From: Amnibacterium setariae
GTDB lineage: Bacteria > Actinomycetota > Actinomycetes > Actinomycetales > Microbacteriaceae
NCBI RefSeq assembly: GCF_003581425.1
Contig: NZ_QXTG01000003.1
Span: 186,293 to 250,292 of the forward strand
Length of the DNA stretch: 64,000 nucleotides
Reading direction: 5' to 3'
Positions 43,106-54,493 of the stretch are shown piece after piece. The notes beneath the pieces were generated by a model. That model saw only the letters and a program-made list of their open reading frames with translations. It had not been told where the DNA came from and searched no databases. Positions within the stretch are counted from its first letter, which is position 1, and every line of letters starts with the position of its first letter. The position numbers and the translations under genes are program-made.

Positions 43106-45105
43106 GCGCCGGCAGGAGGACGGTCCGGCGCCGCATCCGCCACGTCGTCGCGCTGGTCGCGGGCGTCGGCCTGGTCGCGGCGGGCGTCGGCATCGCCGCG
43201 GTGGACGAGCAGTCGGCGAAGGCCGCCCAGGCCGCGTCGGTGCTGAGCGGCTTCGACCCGGCGAACATCATCGACGACGCGGTCATGTTCAACGGCTCGA
43301 CCATGACCGCGGGCGAGATCCAGACCTTCCTGAACGGGAAGCAGCCGTCCTGCGCGGCCGGCGCGACCTGCCTGAAGAGCGTCACCGCCGACATGCCCGC
43401 GATGACCGCGAACCCGATGTGCAAGGCGCTGACGGCGAAGAAGGGCGCGACCGCCGCGCAGATCATCGCCGCCGTCGGCAAGGCGTGCAGCGTCAGCCCG
43501 CAGGTGATCCTCGTGATGCTGCAGAAGGAGCAGACGCTCGTCACCGGGCGGAAGCCGTACTCGGGCGAGTCCGTCTCGTTGATCTACCGCAAGGCCACCG
43601 GGCTCGGCTGCCCCGACACCGCCGCGTGCGACCCGGCCAAGTACGGCCTCTTCAACCAGCTGTACGGCGTCGCCTACTGGCTCGTCCGCTACACGACCCC
43701 GCCCGGCACGACCGGCTCCGGCTGGACGAAGTACAACTGGTTCCCGGTCGGCTCGCCGAACGGGGTGCTGTTCCACCCGAACGCCGCGTGCGGCGCCGGC
43801 ACGATCACGATCAGGAACAAGGCCACCGCGAGCCTGTACTACTACACGCCGTACCAGCCGAACGCGGCGTCGCTCGCCGCCGGCTGGGGCCTCGGCAACG
43901 GGTGCTCCTCCTACGGCAACCGGAACTTCTACCTCTACTTCACGACCTGGTTCGGTTCGACGCACACCGTCGTGACCGGCGCGATCGCGAACTACTGGAC
44001 GGCGCACAAGAGCACGTTCGGCAACCCGACGAGCAACTCGGTCGCGGTCTCCGCGAACGGCGGGGGCACCTACCAGCGGTTCCAGAAGGGCGCGATCTAC
44101 ACCTCGACCGCCGGCGCGTACGGCGTGAGCGGGTCCGTGCTGACGAAGTACACGGCGCTCGGCGGCCCGGCGGGCAGGCTCGGCTGGCCCCGCAAGGGCG
44201 CGACCGTGCGGAAGGGGACGAACCCCGGAACCGCGCAGGCCTTCCAGAACGGCACCGTCTACGTCTCCACCGCCGGAACCGCGGCCGTGCTCGCGCCCGT
44301 CTACGCGGAGTTCGGAGCGAACGGCTACGAGACCGGGAAGCTCGGCTGGCCCACCGCCGACGCCGTGTCGGACAAGTCCTCCGGTGGCGGCACGTGGCAG
44401 GCGTTCCAGGGCGGCCGGGTCGCGGTCGCCGGCGGGAGGAGCACCGTCGTCGCCGGGTCGATGCTGTCGATGTGGACGAAGCGGGGCGGTCCCGGCGGGT
44501 CGTTGGGCTGGCCGACGGCCGACGTGAAGACCATCACGGCCAAGGGCAAGAAGGGCACCGCCCAGCTCTTCCAGAAGGGCATCGTGACCGCGCAGGGCAC
44601 CGTTCGCTCCGTCACGGGCGACCTCGGTTCGAACTACGTGTTCCACGGCGGTCCCGCCGGCGCCTTCGGCTGGCCGACCTCGGTCGCCATCAAGTCGTCG
44701 AAGAACGGCGGCGGCTGGTACCAGAGGTTCCAAGGCGGACAGGTCTTCTGGAACGCGAAGACCGGCGAGCACGGGCTCGTGAACGGCGGCATCCTCTCCC
44801 TCTACAACACGCGGGGCGGCACCGAGGGCACCCTCGGCTGGCTGATCTCGAGCGGCAACGACAAGGCCGGAATCAAGGGCACCGTGGGGACCTTCACCAA
44901 CGGCCGCATCTACTCGTCGAAGCGCGGCACCTACGCGGTGCTCGGGGCGATCCTCGAGAAGTACCTGTCGAAGAAGGCCACGAAGAGCTCCCTGGGCTGG
45001 CCGGTGGGGAACGCGACGAACGTCAAGGGCGTCACGACGCAGCGGTTCGAGCACGGCGTCATCCGGTGGACGAAGTCCCGCGGCGCGTGGGCGAGCCGCT
45101 CGTGA
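43102..45105 (+). CDS. Secreted LGFP-repeat cell-wall protein
   Basis: Exported protein of 667 residues. After a signal anchor (about 13-33), residues 45-290 form a domain starting GFDPANIIDDAVMFN, with VILVMLQKEQTLVT, paired cysteines and YYYTPYQPNAA; it recurs with LGFP repeats in actinobacteria. From about 295 to the end there are six or seven LGFP repeats of roughly 50-55 residues, each with an LGWP-like turn and G-x-QxFxxGxIY. LGFP repeats bind or anchor to the cell wall. A lysozyme-like fold with Glu in QKEQ is possible but unproven. Confidence 0.85.
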   Translation: MSAGRRTVRRRIRHVVALVAGVGLVAAGVGIAAVDEQSAKAAQAASVLSGFDPANIIDDAVMFNGSTMTAGEIQTFLNGKQPSCAAGATCLKSVTADMPAMTANPMCKALTAKKGATAAQIIAAVGKACSVSPQVILVMLQKEQTLVTGRKPYSGESVSLIYRKATGLGCPDTAACDPAKYGLFNQLYGVAYWLVRYTTPPGTTGSGWTKYNWFPVGSPNGVLFHPNAACGAGTITIRNKATASLYYYTPYQPNAASLAAGWGLGNGCSSYGNRNFYLYFTTWFGSTHTVVTGAIANYWTAHKSTFGNPTSNSVAVSANGGGTYQRFQKGAIYTSTAGAYGVSGSVLTKYTALGGPAGRLGWPRKGATVRKGTNPGTAQAFQNGTVYVSTAGTAAVLAPVYAEFGANGYETGKLGWPTADAVSDKSSGGGTWQAFQGGRVAVAGGRSTVVAGSMLSMWTKRGGPGGSLGWPTADVKTITAKGKKGTAQLFQKGIVTAQGTVRSVTGDLGSNYVFHGGPAGAFGWPTSVAIKSSKNGGGWYQRFQGGQVFWNAKTGEHGLVNGGILSLYNTRGGTEGTLGWLISSGNDKAGIKGTVGTFTNGRIYSSKRGTYAVLGAILEKYLSKKATKSSLGWPVGNATNVKGVTTQRFEHGVIRWTKSRGAWASRS

Positions 45106-45148
45106 CGCTCGAGGCCGCCCGGGACGCGCCCGGCGAACGCCGCCTGCA

Positions 45149-45164
45149 CCCCGGAGAACCGGGG
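45149..45164 (+). terminator. Hairpin after the LGFP gene
   Basis: CCCCGG and CCGGGG arms around AGAA, ending 6 bases before the next promoter box. Confidence 0.5.
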
Positions 45165-45170
45165 CCCGGC

Positions 45171-45176
45171 TACACT
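45171..45176 (+). promoter_or_regulatory. -10 box of the galactofuranosyltransferase-like gene
   Basis: TACACT, 48 bases before the GTG at 45225; CGAGGG upstream of the GTG may serve as ribosome-binding site. Confidence 0.5.
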
Positions 45177-45224
45177 CAGGCAGCCGTTCCCCGCGGCGAC
45201 GTCGGACCCGGATGCGAGGGCCAG

Positions 45225-46205
45225 GTGACCCCCAGCGAGCGCGACGCCCACCCGGGCGTCCCCTCCGTGGTCGCCGTCGTCGTCGCCTACAACCGGCGCG
45301 AGCTGCTGCTGGAGGCGCTCGCCGCCCTCCGGGCCCAGTCCGCGCCGCTCACCGCCGTGGTCGTCGTCGACAACCACTCGGACGACGACTCCGCCGAGGT
45401 CGCGAGCGAGTTCTGGCCCGAGGTCGAGCTGATCCGCCTCACGCGCAACACCGGCGGCGCCGGCGGCTTCGCGACCGGCATGGCCGTCGCGATCGCGCGC
45501 CACGACCCGGACTGGATCTGGGTCATGGACGACGACACCGTGCCGACCGAGACCGCGCTCGCCGAGCTGCTCGCGGCCGTCGACCGCCCCGAGGTCGTGC
45601 TCGCGGGCAGCCGCGTGGTCTGGACCGACGGCTCGGACCACCCGATGAACACGCCGCGCGTGAACCCGTTCGCCCGCAAGGAGGAGGTGCGGGCCGCCGC
45701 CGAGCAGGGCGTCACGCCCGTCCGCTCCCTCTCCTTCGTGTCGATGCTCGTGTCGGCGGAGCGGGTGAAGGCCGCGGGCCTCCCGATCGCCGACTACTTC
45801 ATCTGGAACGACGACTTCGAGTTCTCGACGCGCATGCTGCGCGGCGGCCGCGGGCTCTACGTGCCGGCGAGCGTCGTGGTGCACAAGACGAAGGCGCGGG
45901 CGAACACCGACGCCGACCCCGGCGCGCGGTTCTTCTTCGAGGTGCGCAACAAGATCTGGCTGATGGTCTTCAGCCACGGGCTGAACCCGTTCGAGAAGGC
46001 CGTCTACATGGGCTCGACCCTGCTGCGCTGGTTCCGCACCTTCCGCGCCTCCCGGCAGCGCCGCTTCCTCCTGACGCAGCTGCGCCGCGGCCTCGTCGCG
46101 GGCTTCGGCAGCCGGCCGCGGTTGAACGCGGACGTGCTGTGCGACCTCGGGCCGGTCACGGAGGCGGTCGTGAAGGTGGAGGCACCCGCCCGGCGGGCGG
46201 CGTGA
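45225..46205 (+). CDS. GlfT1-like family 2 glycosyltransferase
   Basis: Cytoplasmic GT-A glycosyltransferase of 326 residues. VVVVDNHSDDDSAE, the loop NTGGAGGFATG, the metal motif MDDDTVP and the acidic WNDDFEF follow the order in mycobacterial GlfT1 and WbbL, which add galactofuranose or rhamnose to polyprenyl-linked glycans. UDP-galactopyranose mutase is encoded 1 kb away, so UDP-galactofuranose is a plausible donor. GTG start. The next gene overlaps as GTGA. Confidence 0.85.
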   Translation: MTPSERDAHPGVPSVVAVVVAYNRRELLLEALAALRAQSAPLTAVVVVDNHSDDDSAEVASEFWPEVELIRLTRNTGGAGGFATGMAVAIARHDPDWIWVMDDDTVPTETALAELLAAVDRPEVVLAGSRVVWTDGSDHPMNTPRVNPFARKEEVRAAAEQGVTPVRSLSFVSMLVSAERVKAAGLPIADYFIWNDDFEFSTRMLRGGRGLYVPASVVVHKTKARANTDADPGARFFFEVRNKIWLMVFSHGLNPFEKAVYMGSTLLRWFRTFRASRQRRFLLTQLRRGLVAGFGSRPRLNADVLCDLGPVTEAVVKVEAPARRAA

Positions 46206-47044
46206 CCAGCCCCTTCTCGCTCCTGCTGCCGGTGTACGGGCGGGACGACCCCGCGCAGCTCGTGCGCGCGTTCCGGTCGGCGGTCGACGAGCAGACGCTC
46301 CGGCCCGACGAGGTCGTGATCGTGCGCGACGGGCCCGTCCCGGACGGGCTCGGGGCGACGCTCGCCGAGCTGGTCGCGACGTCGCCCGTGCCGGCCCGCG
46401 TCCTGCCGCTCGAGGTGAACGTCGGCCTCGCGGACGCGCTCACGGCGGGGCTGGCCGCGTGCACGCACGAGGTCGTCGCGCGGATGGACGCGGACGACGT
46501 GGCCCTGCCGGACCGGTTCGCGAAGCAGCTCGCGCTGCTCGACGAGGGCTACGACCTCGTCGGCTCCGGGCTGTACGAGTTCGTCGACGACGAGGCCGTC
46601 ACGATCGGCGTGCGGACGCCGCCGACCGGCGAGGCGCACATCAAGCGCTACGCCCGGTTCCACGACCCCTTCAACCACCCCACCGTCGTCTACCGCCGCG
46701 CGGCGGTCGCGGCGGCGGGCGGCTACGTCCCGGTCGGCCTGATGGAGGACTACTGGCTGTTCGCCCGGATGCTCGCCACCGGCGCGCGCGCCGAGAACCT
46801 GCCGGAGCCGCTCGTGAAGTACCGCGTCGGTGCGGGCGCGTACAAGCGCCGCGGCGGCCTGAAGCAGCTCGGCGCCGAGCTGCGCCTGCAGCGCCTCATG
46901 CGGCGCGCGGGCATCACCACGAACGCCGAGCTCGTGCGGAACGTCGTCGTCCGCGGCGGCTACCGCCTCGTCCCGGAGGCGCTGCGGAAGGTCGCGTACC
47001 GCGCCCTCCTGCAGCGCGGCTTCCGGAAGGGCCGCTCCGCCTGA
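46202..47044 (+). CDS. Family 2 glycosyltransferase
   Basis: GT-A glycosyltransferase of 280 residues. FSLLLPVYGRDDP opens the nucleotide-binding fold, RMDADDVALPDRFAKQ holds the DxD metal site, and FNHPTVVYRR followed by LMEDYWLF carries the likely catalytic acid. It resembles amylovoran/capsule-type transferases adding a hexose; donor and acceptor cannot be told. GTG start overlapping the previous gene, so the two act in one operon. Confidence 0.88.
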   Translation: MTSPFSLLLPVYGRDDPAQLVRAFRSAVDEQTLRPDEVVIVRDGPVPDGLGATLAELVATSPVPARVLPLEVNVGLADALTAGLAACTHEVVARMDADDVALPDRFAKQLALLDEGYDLVGSGLYEFVDDEAVTIGVRTPPTGEAHIKRYARFHDPFNHPTVVYRRAAVAAAGGYVPVGLMEDYWLFARMLATGARAENLPEPLVKYRVGAGAYKRRGGLKQLGAELRLQRLMRRAGITTNAELVRNVVVRGGYRLVPEALRKVAYRALLQRGFRKGRSA

Positions 47045-47068
47045 CTTCGCGCGGATCCGGAGATCTTC

Positions 47069-47148
47069 CGCGGATCCGGAGGAATCGCGCGACACGCCGT
47101 CGTGCGACCGCAACCCACGGGGTGTCGCGCCGAATCTCCGGATCCGCG
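47069..47148. repeat. Composite palindrome before glf
   Basis: Outer perfect arms of 13 bases (47069-47081, 47136-47148) and inner perfect arms of 9 (47087-47095, 47122-47130), with direct repeats of the GGATCCGGAG unit on both sides. It lies in the 185-base gap between a glycosyltransferase gene and glf. A further CCCCC/GGGGG hairpin follows at 47162-47175. Confidence 0.65.
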
Positions 47149-47196
47149 AATCTCCGCGACACCCCCGTTCGGGGGCGCCGTGCTGTACCCCGATGA

Positions 47197-50170
<2,974 letters not shown>

Positions 50171-50174
<4 letters not shown>

Positions 50175-51877
50175 GCCGCACCCGCCGACTCGCGGTCACG
50201 GGCGCCTTGGGGTTGGCCTACCTCCTGCTGCTCGTCTCGGCCGTCGTCCCGCTGCCGATCCTGTTCTTCCTCGCGGCAGCGGCCGCGGTGACGCTGGAGC
50301 TCGTCCTCTCCCGCCGGGCGCCCTACCTGCTGCCGGAGGCGCTGACCACCGGCCTCGGCGTCCGGTTCCGCGTGCTGTCCCTCGACGTCCTCACCGCGCT
50401 GCTCGCCGCGCGCCTGCTGCCGGACGGCGGCCGCATCGTCGCGCTCGCGATCGTGGCGGTGCTGCTGCTCGCCGCGGGCCGCGACGCCGCCGGCGTCTTC
50501 GCGCGGCGGCTGCAGTGGCGACGAGCCGGCGGTCCCGCCAGCTGGCGGAACCTCGACGTGCCCGGGCTGCCCGTGCCGCAGCCGACCTCGCCCGTGCCGG
50601 TGCTCGACCTGCCGTTCACGCTGCTCGGGCTGCTCATCCCGCTCGGGTACGCGCTCGGGTCGGTCACGGACCGCTTCGGCGCGGCGATCGCCGCGCAGTG
50701 GGTGTCGATCGCCGCGGTGGTCGTCTTCCTCGTCGTGCGCTTCGTGCAGTACGTCGTGCTGAACCGTCCCGACGCGGAGGTGCGGGAGGCGGTGCGCGCG
50801 GCCATCGAGGCGCACGCGCCCGAGGTCGTGCTCCATCACGCGGGCCGCCGCGGCACGGTCGAGCAGGTGCTGCTGTGGGTGCCGACGCTGCTCGCGCTCG
50901 AGCGGCCGTGCCTGATCGTGGTCCGCGAGAACACCCACCTCGATGCGCTCGCCGGCTGCGGGATCCCCGTGGTGTGGGCGCCGCGCAGCCAGGACGTCGA
51001 GCTGTACATGGTCGCGTCCGTCGACCTCGCGCTGTACCCGACGAACTCGACCAACATCAACAACCACCTGCTCCGCGTACCGGGCATCTACGACGTGCTG
51101 ATCGGCCACGGCGACTCCGACGAGCCGGAGTCGTCGAGCCCGCTCGCGCGCATGTACGACGAGGTCTGGGTCGCGGGTCCGCTCGGGCGGGAGCGCTACG
51201 CGTACCCGGTGAGCGGCGTGCCCGCCTCGAAGGTGAAGGAGATCGGTGCGGTCCGCCCGCCCGCGCCGCCGATCCGGCCGGGTGCTGCCCGTCCGACGGT
51301 CGTCTACGCGCCGACCTGGGAGAACGTGGCCGACGCGACGGACCTCAGCTCGCTGCTGCCGCACGGCGCCGAGATCGTGGAGGCGCTGCTGGCCCGGCAG
51401 GACGTGCGCGTCCTCGTCGTGCCGGCTGCGCCGACGGGTTCCCGCCTGCCCGCTGCTGCCGTCGCCGTGGAGCGGCTCCGGGCGCGGATCGCGGCCGCGG
51501 GAGGCGATCACGCGGTGTGGGCCGCGGACCGCCTGCCCGAGGCGCTGTCGATCGCCGCGTTCGCCGTCGTGGACGTCGCGCCGGCGCTCGTCGAGACGAT
51601 CCGCGCCGACGTGCCCTACGCCGTCCCCGCGGTGAAGGACGTCGGCACCGGCTCGTACCCGACGGTCGCCGCCGGCTCCGTGCTGCACGACTATCCGCAC
51701 GACGTGTTCGCCGCGCTCGACGACGCCCTCGGCGTGGATGCGCACGCGGAGGCGCGGCTCGCGCTCGGTCGCCGCATCGACTCCTCGGGCGACGTCGCCG
51801 GGCGCTTCCGCGCCGCGGTCGACGCCGGCATCGCGGTGCAGCGCCGCCGCCGCGCCTTCGCCCGCCCCACGGCGTAG
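50171..51877 (+). CDS. TagB/TagF-like paralogue with degenerate active site
   Basis: Protein of 568 residues with the same plan as its neighbour. Membrane helices lie in the first 200 residues and GHGDSDE (near 311) and VVYAPTWEN are kept. However, the KPHP site reads VVPAAPTG (near 416) and the SDISS region reads VVDVAPALVETI (near 466-477), so the second catalytic His and the CDP-site Ser/Asp pair are lost. It may be an inactive partner or a changed enzyme. ATGA overlap with the preceding gene. Confidence 0.82.
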
Positions 51878-51918
51878 CCGCGCCGCGGCGCTTCGCGAAC
51901 CTCCGCCTCCGCCATACC

Positions 51919-51955
51919 GCTGGTCGAGGTGCGAGCGCAGCGAGCCTCGAGACCA
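51919..51955. repeat. Dispersed GGTCG...CGAGACC repeat, copy 2
   Basis: Imperfect palindrome from GCTGGTCGAGG to CCTCGAGACCA between two convergent genes, matching the element at 40179. It may serve as terminator for both strands. Confidence 0.55.
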
Positions 51956-51968
51956 CCCTGCGCCTGCG

Positions 51969-53465
51969 TCAGCGCCGCGTCTCGTGCACCACGTAGCGCC
52001 CGAGCCGGAACAGCACGCGTCCGGAGTCGATCACGCGCTTCGAGTCCTCGCTCCAGCCCGTGGCGCCGCGGGTCCGGATGGCGGCGTCCCCCGAGGTCAT
52101 GAATGCGACGAGGTCGCGCTGCCACCGCGTGTTCAGCTTCCGGTCCAGGACCTCGCCGTCGGGCGCTCGGGCGAAGTCGCGCGGGTCGTAGGTCCAGCCG
52201 GTGACGTCAGGCCACACCGTGCACGACGGGTCGCGCAGGTTCCGGCTGAGCACGTCCATCGAGATGAGCGTGCCGGGGTCGTCCCCGGTGATGCAGCCCG
52301 GCACGACCGCGGCCGCGCGGTCGAGCCCGGGCGGGATCCGCCGCCCGTACGGCGTCAGGTCGTTCTTGAGGTTGGTGCCGAGCACGCAGGCGACGACCAC
52401 GACGACCAGGGCCGTCTTCGCGACCGGGCCGGGGACGAGCGCCGCCAGCCGGCCGGTCGCCACGCCGATGCACAGCGCGAGCGGCGGCGCCGTGAGCGCC
52501 TCGTAGTGGGAGAACCAGGAGGGCGCGGCGAGCAGCACGGCGCTGGTAGCGACGAGCAGCACCGCGAAGGTCCGGGCGCCGCGGGTCCGCAGCACGACGA
52601 CCACCGCGACGAGGGCGACCACGCCGAGACCGATCGCGAACGCGGTCGTCGGGATGCCGGCGGTGCGCTCGGCACCGAGCAGGTCGAACACGCGCCTTCG
52701 GGCGCCGGGCGTGCCCGGCGCGCCGCCCCGGCCGAGCTGGTTCAGCACCACCTGCTGCCACATGCGCGCGGGAGCGGGAAGGAAGAAGGGGAGGAAGATC
52801 GCGCAGCCACCCAGGGCGAGCCCGAGCAGGTAGCGCAGGCGCCGCCGGTGCGCCATCAGGATCAGGACGAGCGCGGGGACGAGGTACCAGATCTTGGCGC
52901 CGACGCCGAGCCCGGCGGCGACGCCTGCCAGGAGCGCGAGGCGCGGGTGCCGCTCCGCGTGCTCGAGCAGGAGGGTCGCGACGAGCACCGCGCAGGTGCC
53001 GAGCGGCTCGAGCAGAACCGACCGCTCGGAGTAGATCGCGGGGTGGAAGACCGCGTAGCCGAAGCCGCCGACGAGGGCGGCGGTCCAGCCCCAGCGGCGG
53101 AGGACACCGGCGACGAGCACCGCGTTGCACGCGCCGAGGAGCATGTATGCGAGCCGGGCGATCTTGAACCCGGTCGGATCGCCGACGAGCGTCCCGAGCC
53201 ACGCGAACGGCGCGGTCACGACCGCGATCAGCGGCGGCTGGAGGAAGAGGAAGTCGCGGTAGGGCAGCCGGCCGTGCACGAGCGCGTCCGCCGCCGCGTA
53301 GTAGACGCCGTCGTCGTACGCGCCGAGCCCGCTGATCCCGCCGCCTCGCACCATGATGGACAGCCGCGCCGCGAACGCGACCCCGCCGACCGCGAGGACG
53401 AGCGCGGCGAGCGCCAGGGCGCGGCTCCGCTTCGAGGTGCGCCGCACGGGAACGGCGGTGCTCAT
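51969..53465 (-). CDS. GT-C membrane glycosyltransferase
   Basis: Membrane protein of 498 residues with about eleven helices. The first external loop has YDDGVYYAAADALVHGRLPY, the acidic pattern of GT-C enzymes such as the GT39/GT87 and mannosyltransferase groups, followed by FLFLQPPL. It probably uses a polyprenyl-phosphate sugar, and the overlapping upstream gene encodes a polyprenyl-phosphate sugar synthase that may supply it. The ATG overlaps that gene as ATGA. Confidence 0.8.
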   Translation of the reverse strand: MSTAVPVRRTSKRSRALALAALVLAVGGVAFAARLSIMVRGGGISGLGAYDDGVYYAAADALVHGRLPYRDFLFLQPPLIAVVTAPFAWLGTLVGDPTGFKIARLAYMLLGACNAVLVAGVLRRWGWTAALVGGFGYAVFHPAIYSERSVLLEPLGTCAVLVATLLLEHAERHPRLALLAGVAAGLGVGAKIWYLVPALVLILMAHRRRLRYLLGLALGGCAIFLPFFLPAPARMWQQVVLNQLGRGGAPGTPGARRRVFDLLGAERTAGIPTTAFAIGLGVVALVAVVVVLRTRGARTFAVLLVATSAVLLAAPSWFSHYEALTAPPLALCIGVATGRLAALVPGPVAKTALVVVVVACVLGTNLKNDLTPYGRRIPPGLDRAAAVVPGCITGDDPGTLISMDVLSRNLRDPSCTVWPDVTGWTYDPRDFARAPDGEVLDRKLNTRWQRDLVAFMTSGDAAIRTRGATGWSEDSKRVIDSGRVLFRLGRYVVHETRR

Positions 53466-54265
53466 GAGCCGCTCGACCTCCGCGCACCTGTCACGACCCT
53501 CGGGACGGGGACGCCGGCGCGCGCGGCCAGTCGGCGACCGGGGCGTCCGAGCAGCCGGGCCAGGCCCCATGCGGTCACCATCGTCATCGCCTCGACGACG
53601 ATCGAGCCGCTCATCTTCGAGACGCCGTGCTCGCGGTCGCGGAAGACGATCGGCACCTCGACGATGCGGCCGCCGGCGGCGAGCACGCGCACGGTGAGGT
53701 CGATCTGGAAGGTGTAGCCGCGCGATCGGACCGAGCCCAGGTCGAGCCGGTCGAGGACCGCGACGCGGTAGAGGCGGAAGCCCGCGGTCGCATCGTGCAC
53801 GCCGAGCCCGAGCGCGAGGCGCGCGTAGCGGTTCGCGCTCCGGCTCAGCGCCTCCCGGCGCCGGGGCCAGTCGACGACGCGGCCGCCGCGCACCCAGCGG
53901 GACCCGATCGCGAGGGCGACGGAGGGATCCTCCTCGAGCGCGGCGCGCATGGCGGGCAGCGCGGAGGCGGGGTGCGACCCGTCCGCGTCGAACTCCCCGA
54001 CGAGCTCGAAGTCGTGCTCCCGGGCCCAGCCGAAGCCGGCCAGATAGGCGCCGCCGAGGCCGTTCTTCTCCGTCCGGTGCAGCACGTGCACGCGGGCGTC
54101 CTCCGCGCTGAGCCGGTCGGCGATCTCGCCGGTGCCGTCCGGGCTCGCGTCGTCGACCACGAGCACCTCGGCCTCCGGCAGCGCCGCGAGCACCGAGCCG
54201 ACCGCCCGCTCGACGTTCTCGCGCTCGTCGTAGGTCGGGATGACGACGACGGTGCGGAGGTGCAT
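53462..54265 (-). CDS. Polyprenol-phosphate mannose synthase-like glycosyltransferase
   Basis: GT-A enzyme of 267 residues like the catalytic domain of mycobacterial Ppm1 and eukaryotic Dpm1. VVVIPTYDERENVERAV and VVDDASPDGTGEIAD bind the nucleotide, GEFDADGSHP is the metal site, IGSRWVRGG and GFRLYRVAVLDRL follow, and RDREHGVSKMSG is the acceptor-loop motif. It would transfer mannose from GDP-mannose (made by ManC) to polyprenol phosphate for the GT-C protein it overlaps. Confidence 0.88.
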   Translation of the reverse strand: MHLRTVVVIPTYDERENVERAVGSVLAALPEAEVLVVDDASPDGTGEIADRLSAEDARVHVLHRTEKNGLGGAYLAGFGWAREHDFELVGEFDADGSHPASALPAMRAALEEDPSVALAIGSRWVRGGRVVDWPRRREALSRSANRYARLALGLGVHDATAGFRLYRVAVLDRLDLGSVRSRGYTFQIDLTVRVLAAGGRIVEVPIVFRDREHGVSKMSGSIVVEAMTMVTAWGLARLLGRPGRRLAARAGVPVPRVVTGARRSSGS

Positions 54266-54273
54266 GACCTGCG

Positions 54274-54279
54274 ACGGTA
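54274..54279 (-). promoter_or_regulatory. Leaderless -10 box of the synthase/GT-C operon
   Basis: On the minus strand TACCGT ends 8 bases before the ATG at 54265. Confidence 0.55.
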
Positions 54280-54420
54280 GGCGTCTCTTCGCAAGGAAGC
54301 GTTGAGAAACGGGCTCCGCGCCCGTGCTTCCCGGGGTGATCGCGAGTGGCGGACGGGCGCGCGATCGTCACGTCGTTCTGCGCGTGCGCGGCGTGCCGAG
54401 CCGACGTGGAGGACTGGGAA

Positions 54421-54438
54421 CCGGACCATTTCGTCCGG
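54421..54438 (+). promoter_or_regulatory. Leader hairpin before the CotH gene
   Basis: CCGGAC and GTCCGG arms around a 6-base loop, followed at about 54443-54455 by a second small GGGG/CCCC hairpin. Both lie in the 228 bases before the TTG start, where no clear -10 box is found. Confidence 0.3.
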
Positions 54439-54493
54439 CGCAGTGGGGGCATCCCCGATGCGTCGTTGATGGCGAGCGATCCATGGAGGACCC

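Noticed and set aside
54442-54456. AGTGGGGGCATCCCC before the CotH gene as a fourth regulator site
   Set aside because: It lacks the exact ACTGGGG core and no -10 box follows at the 52-54 base spacing of the other three.
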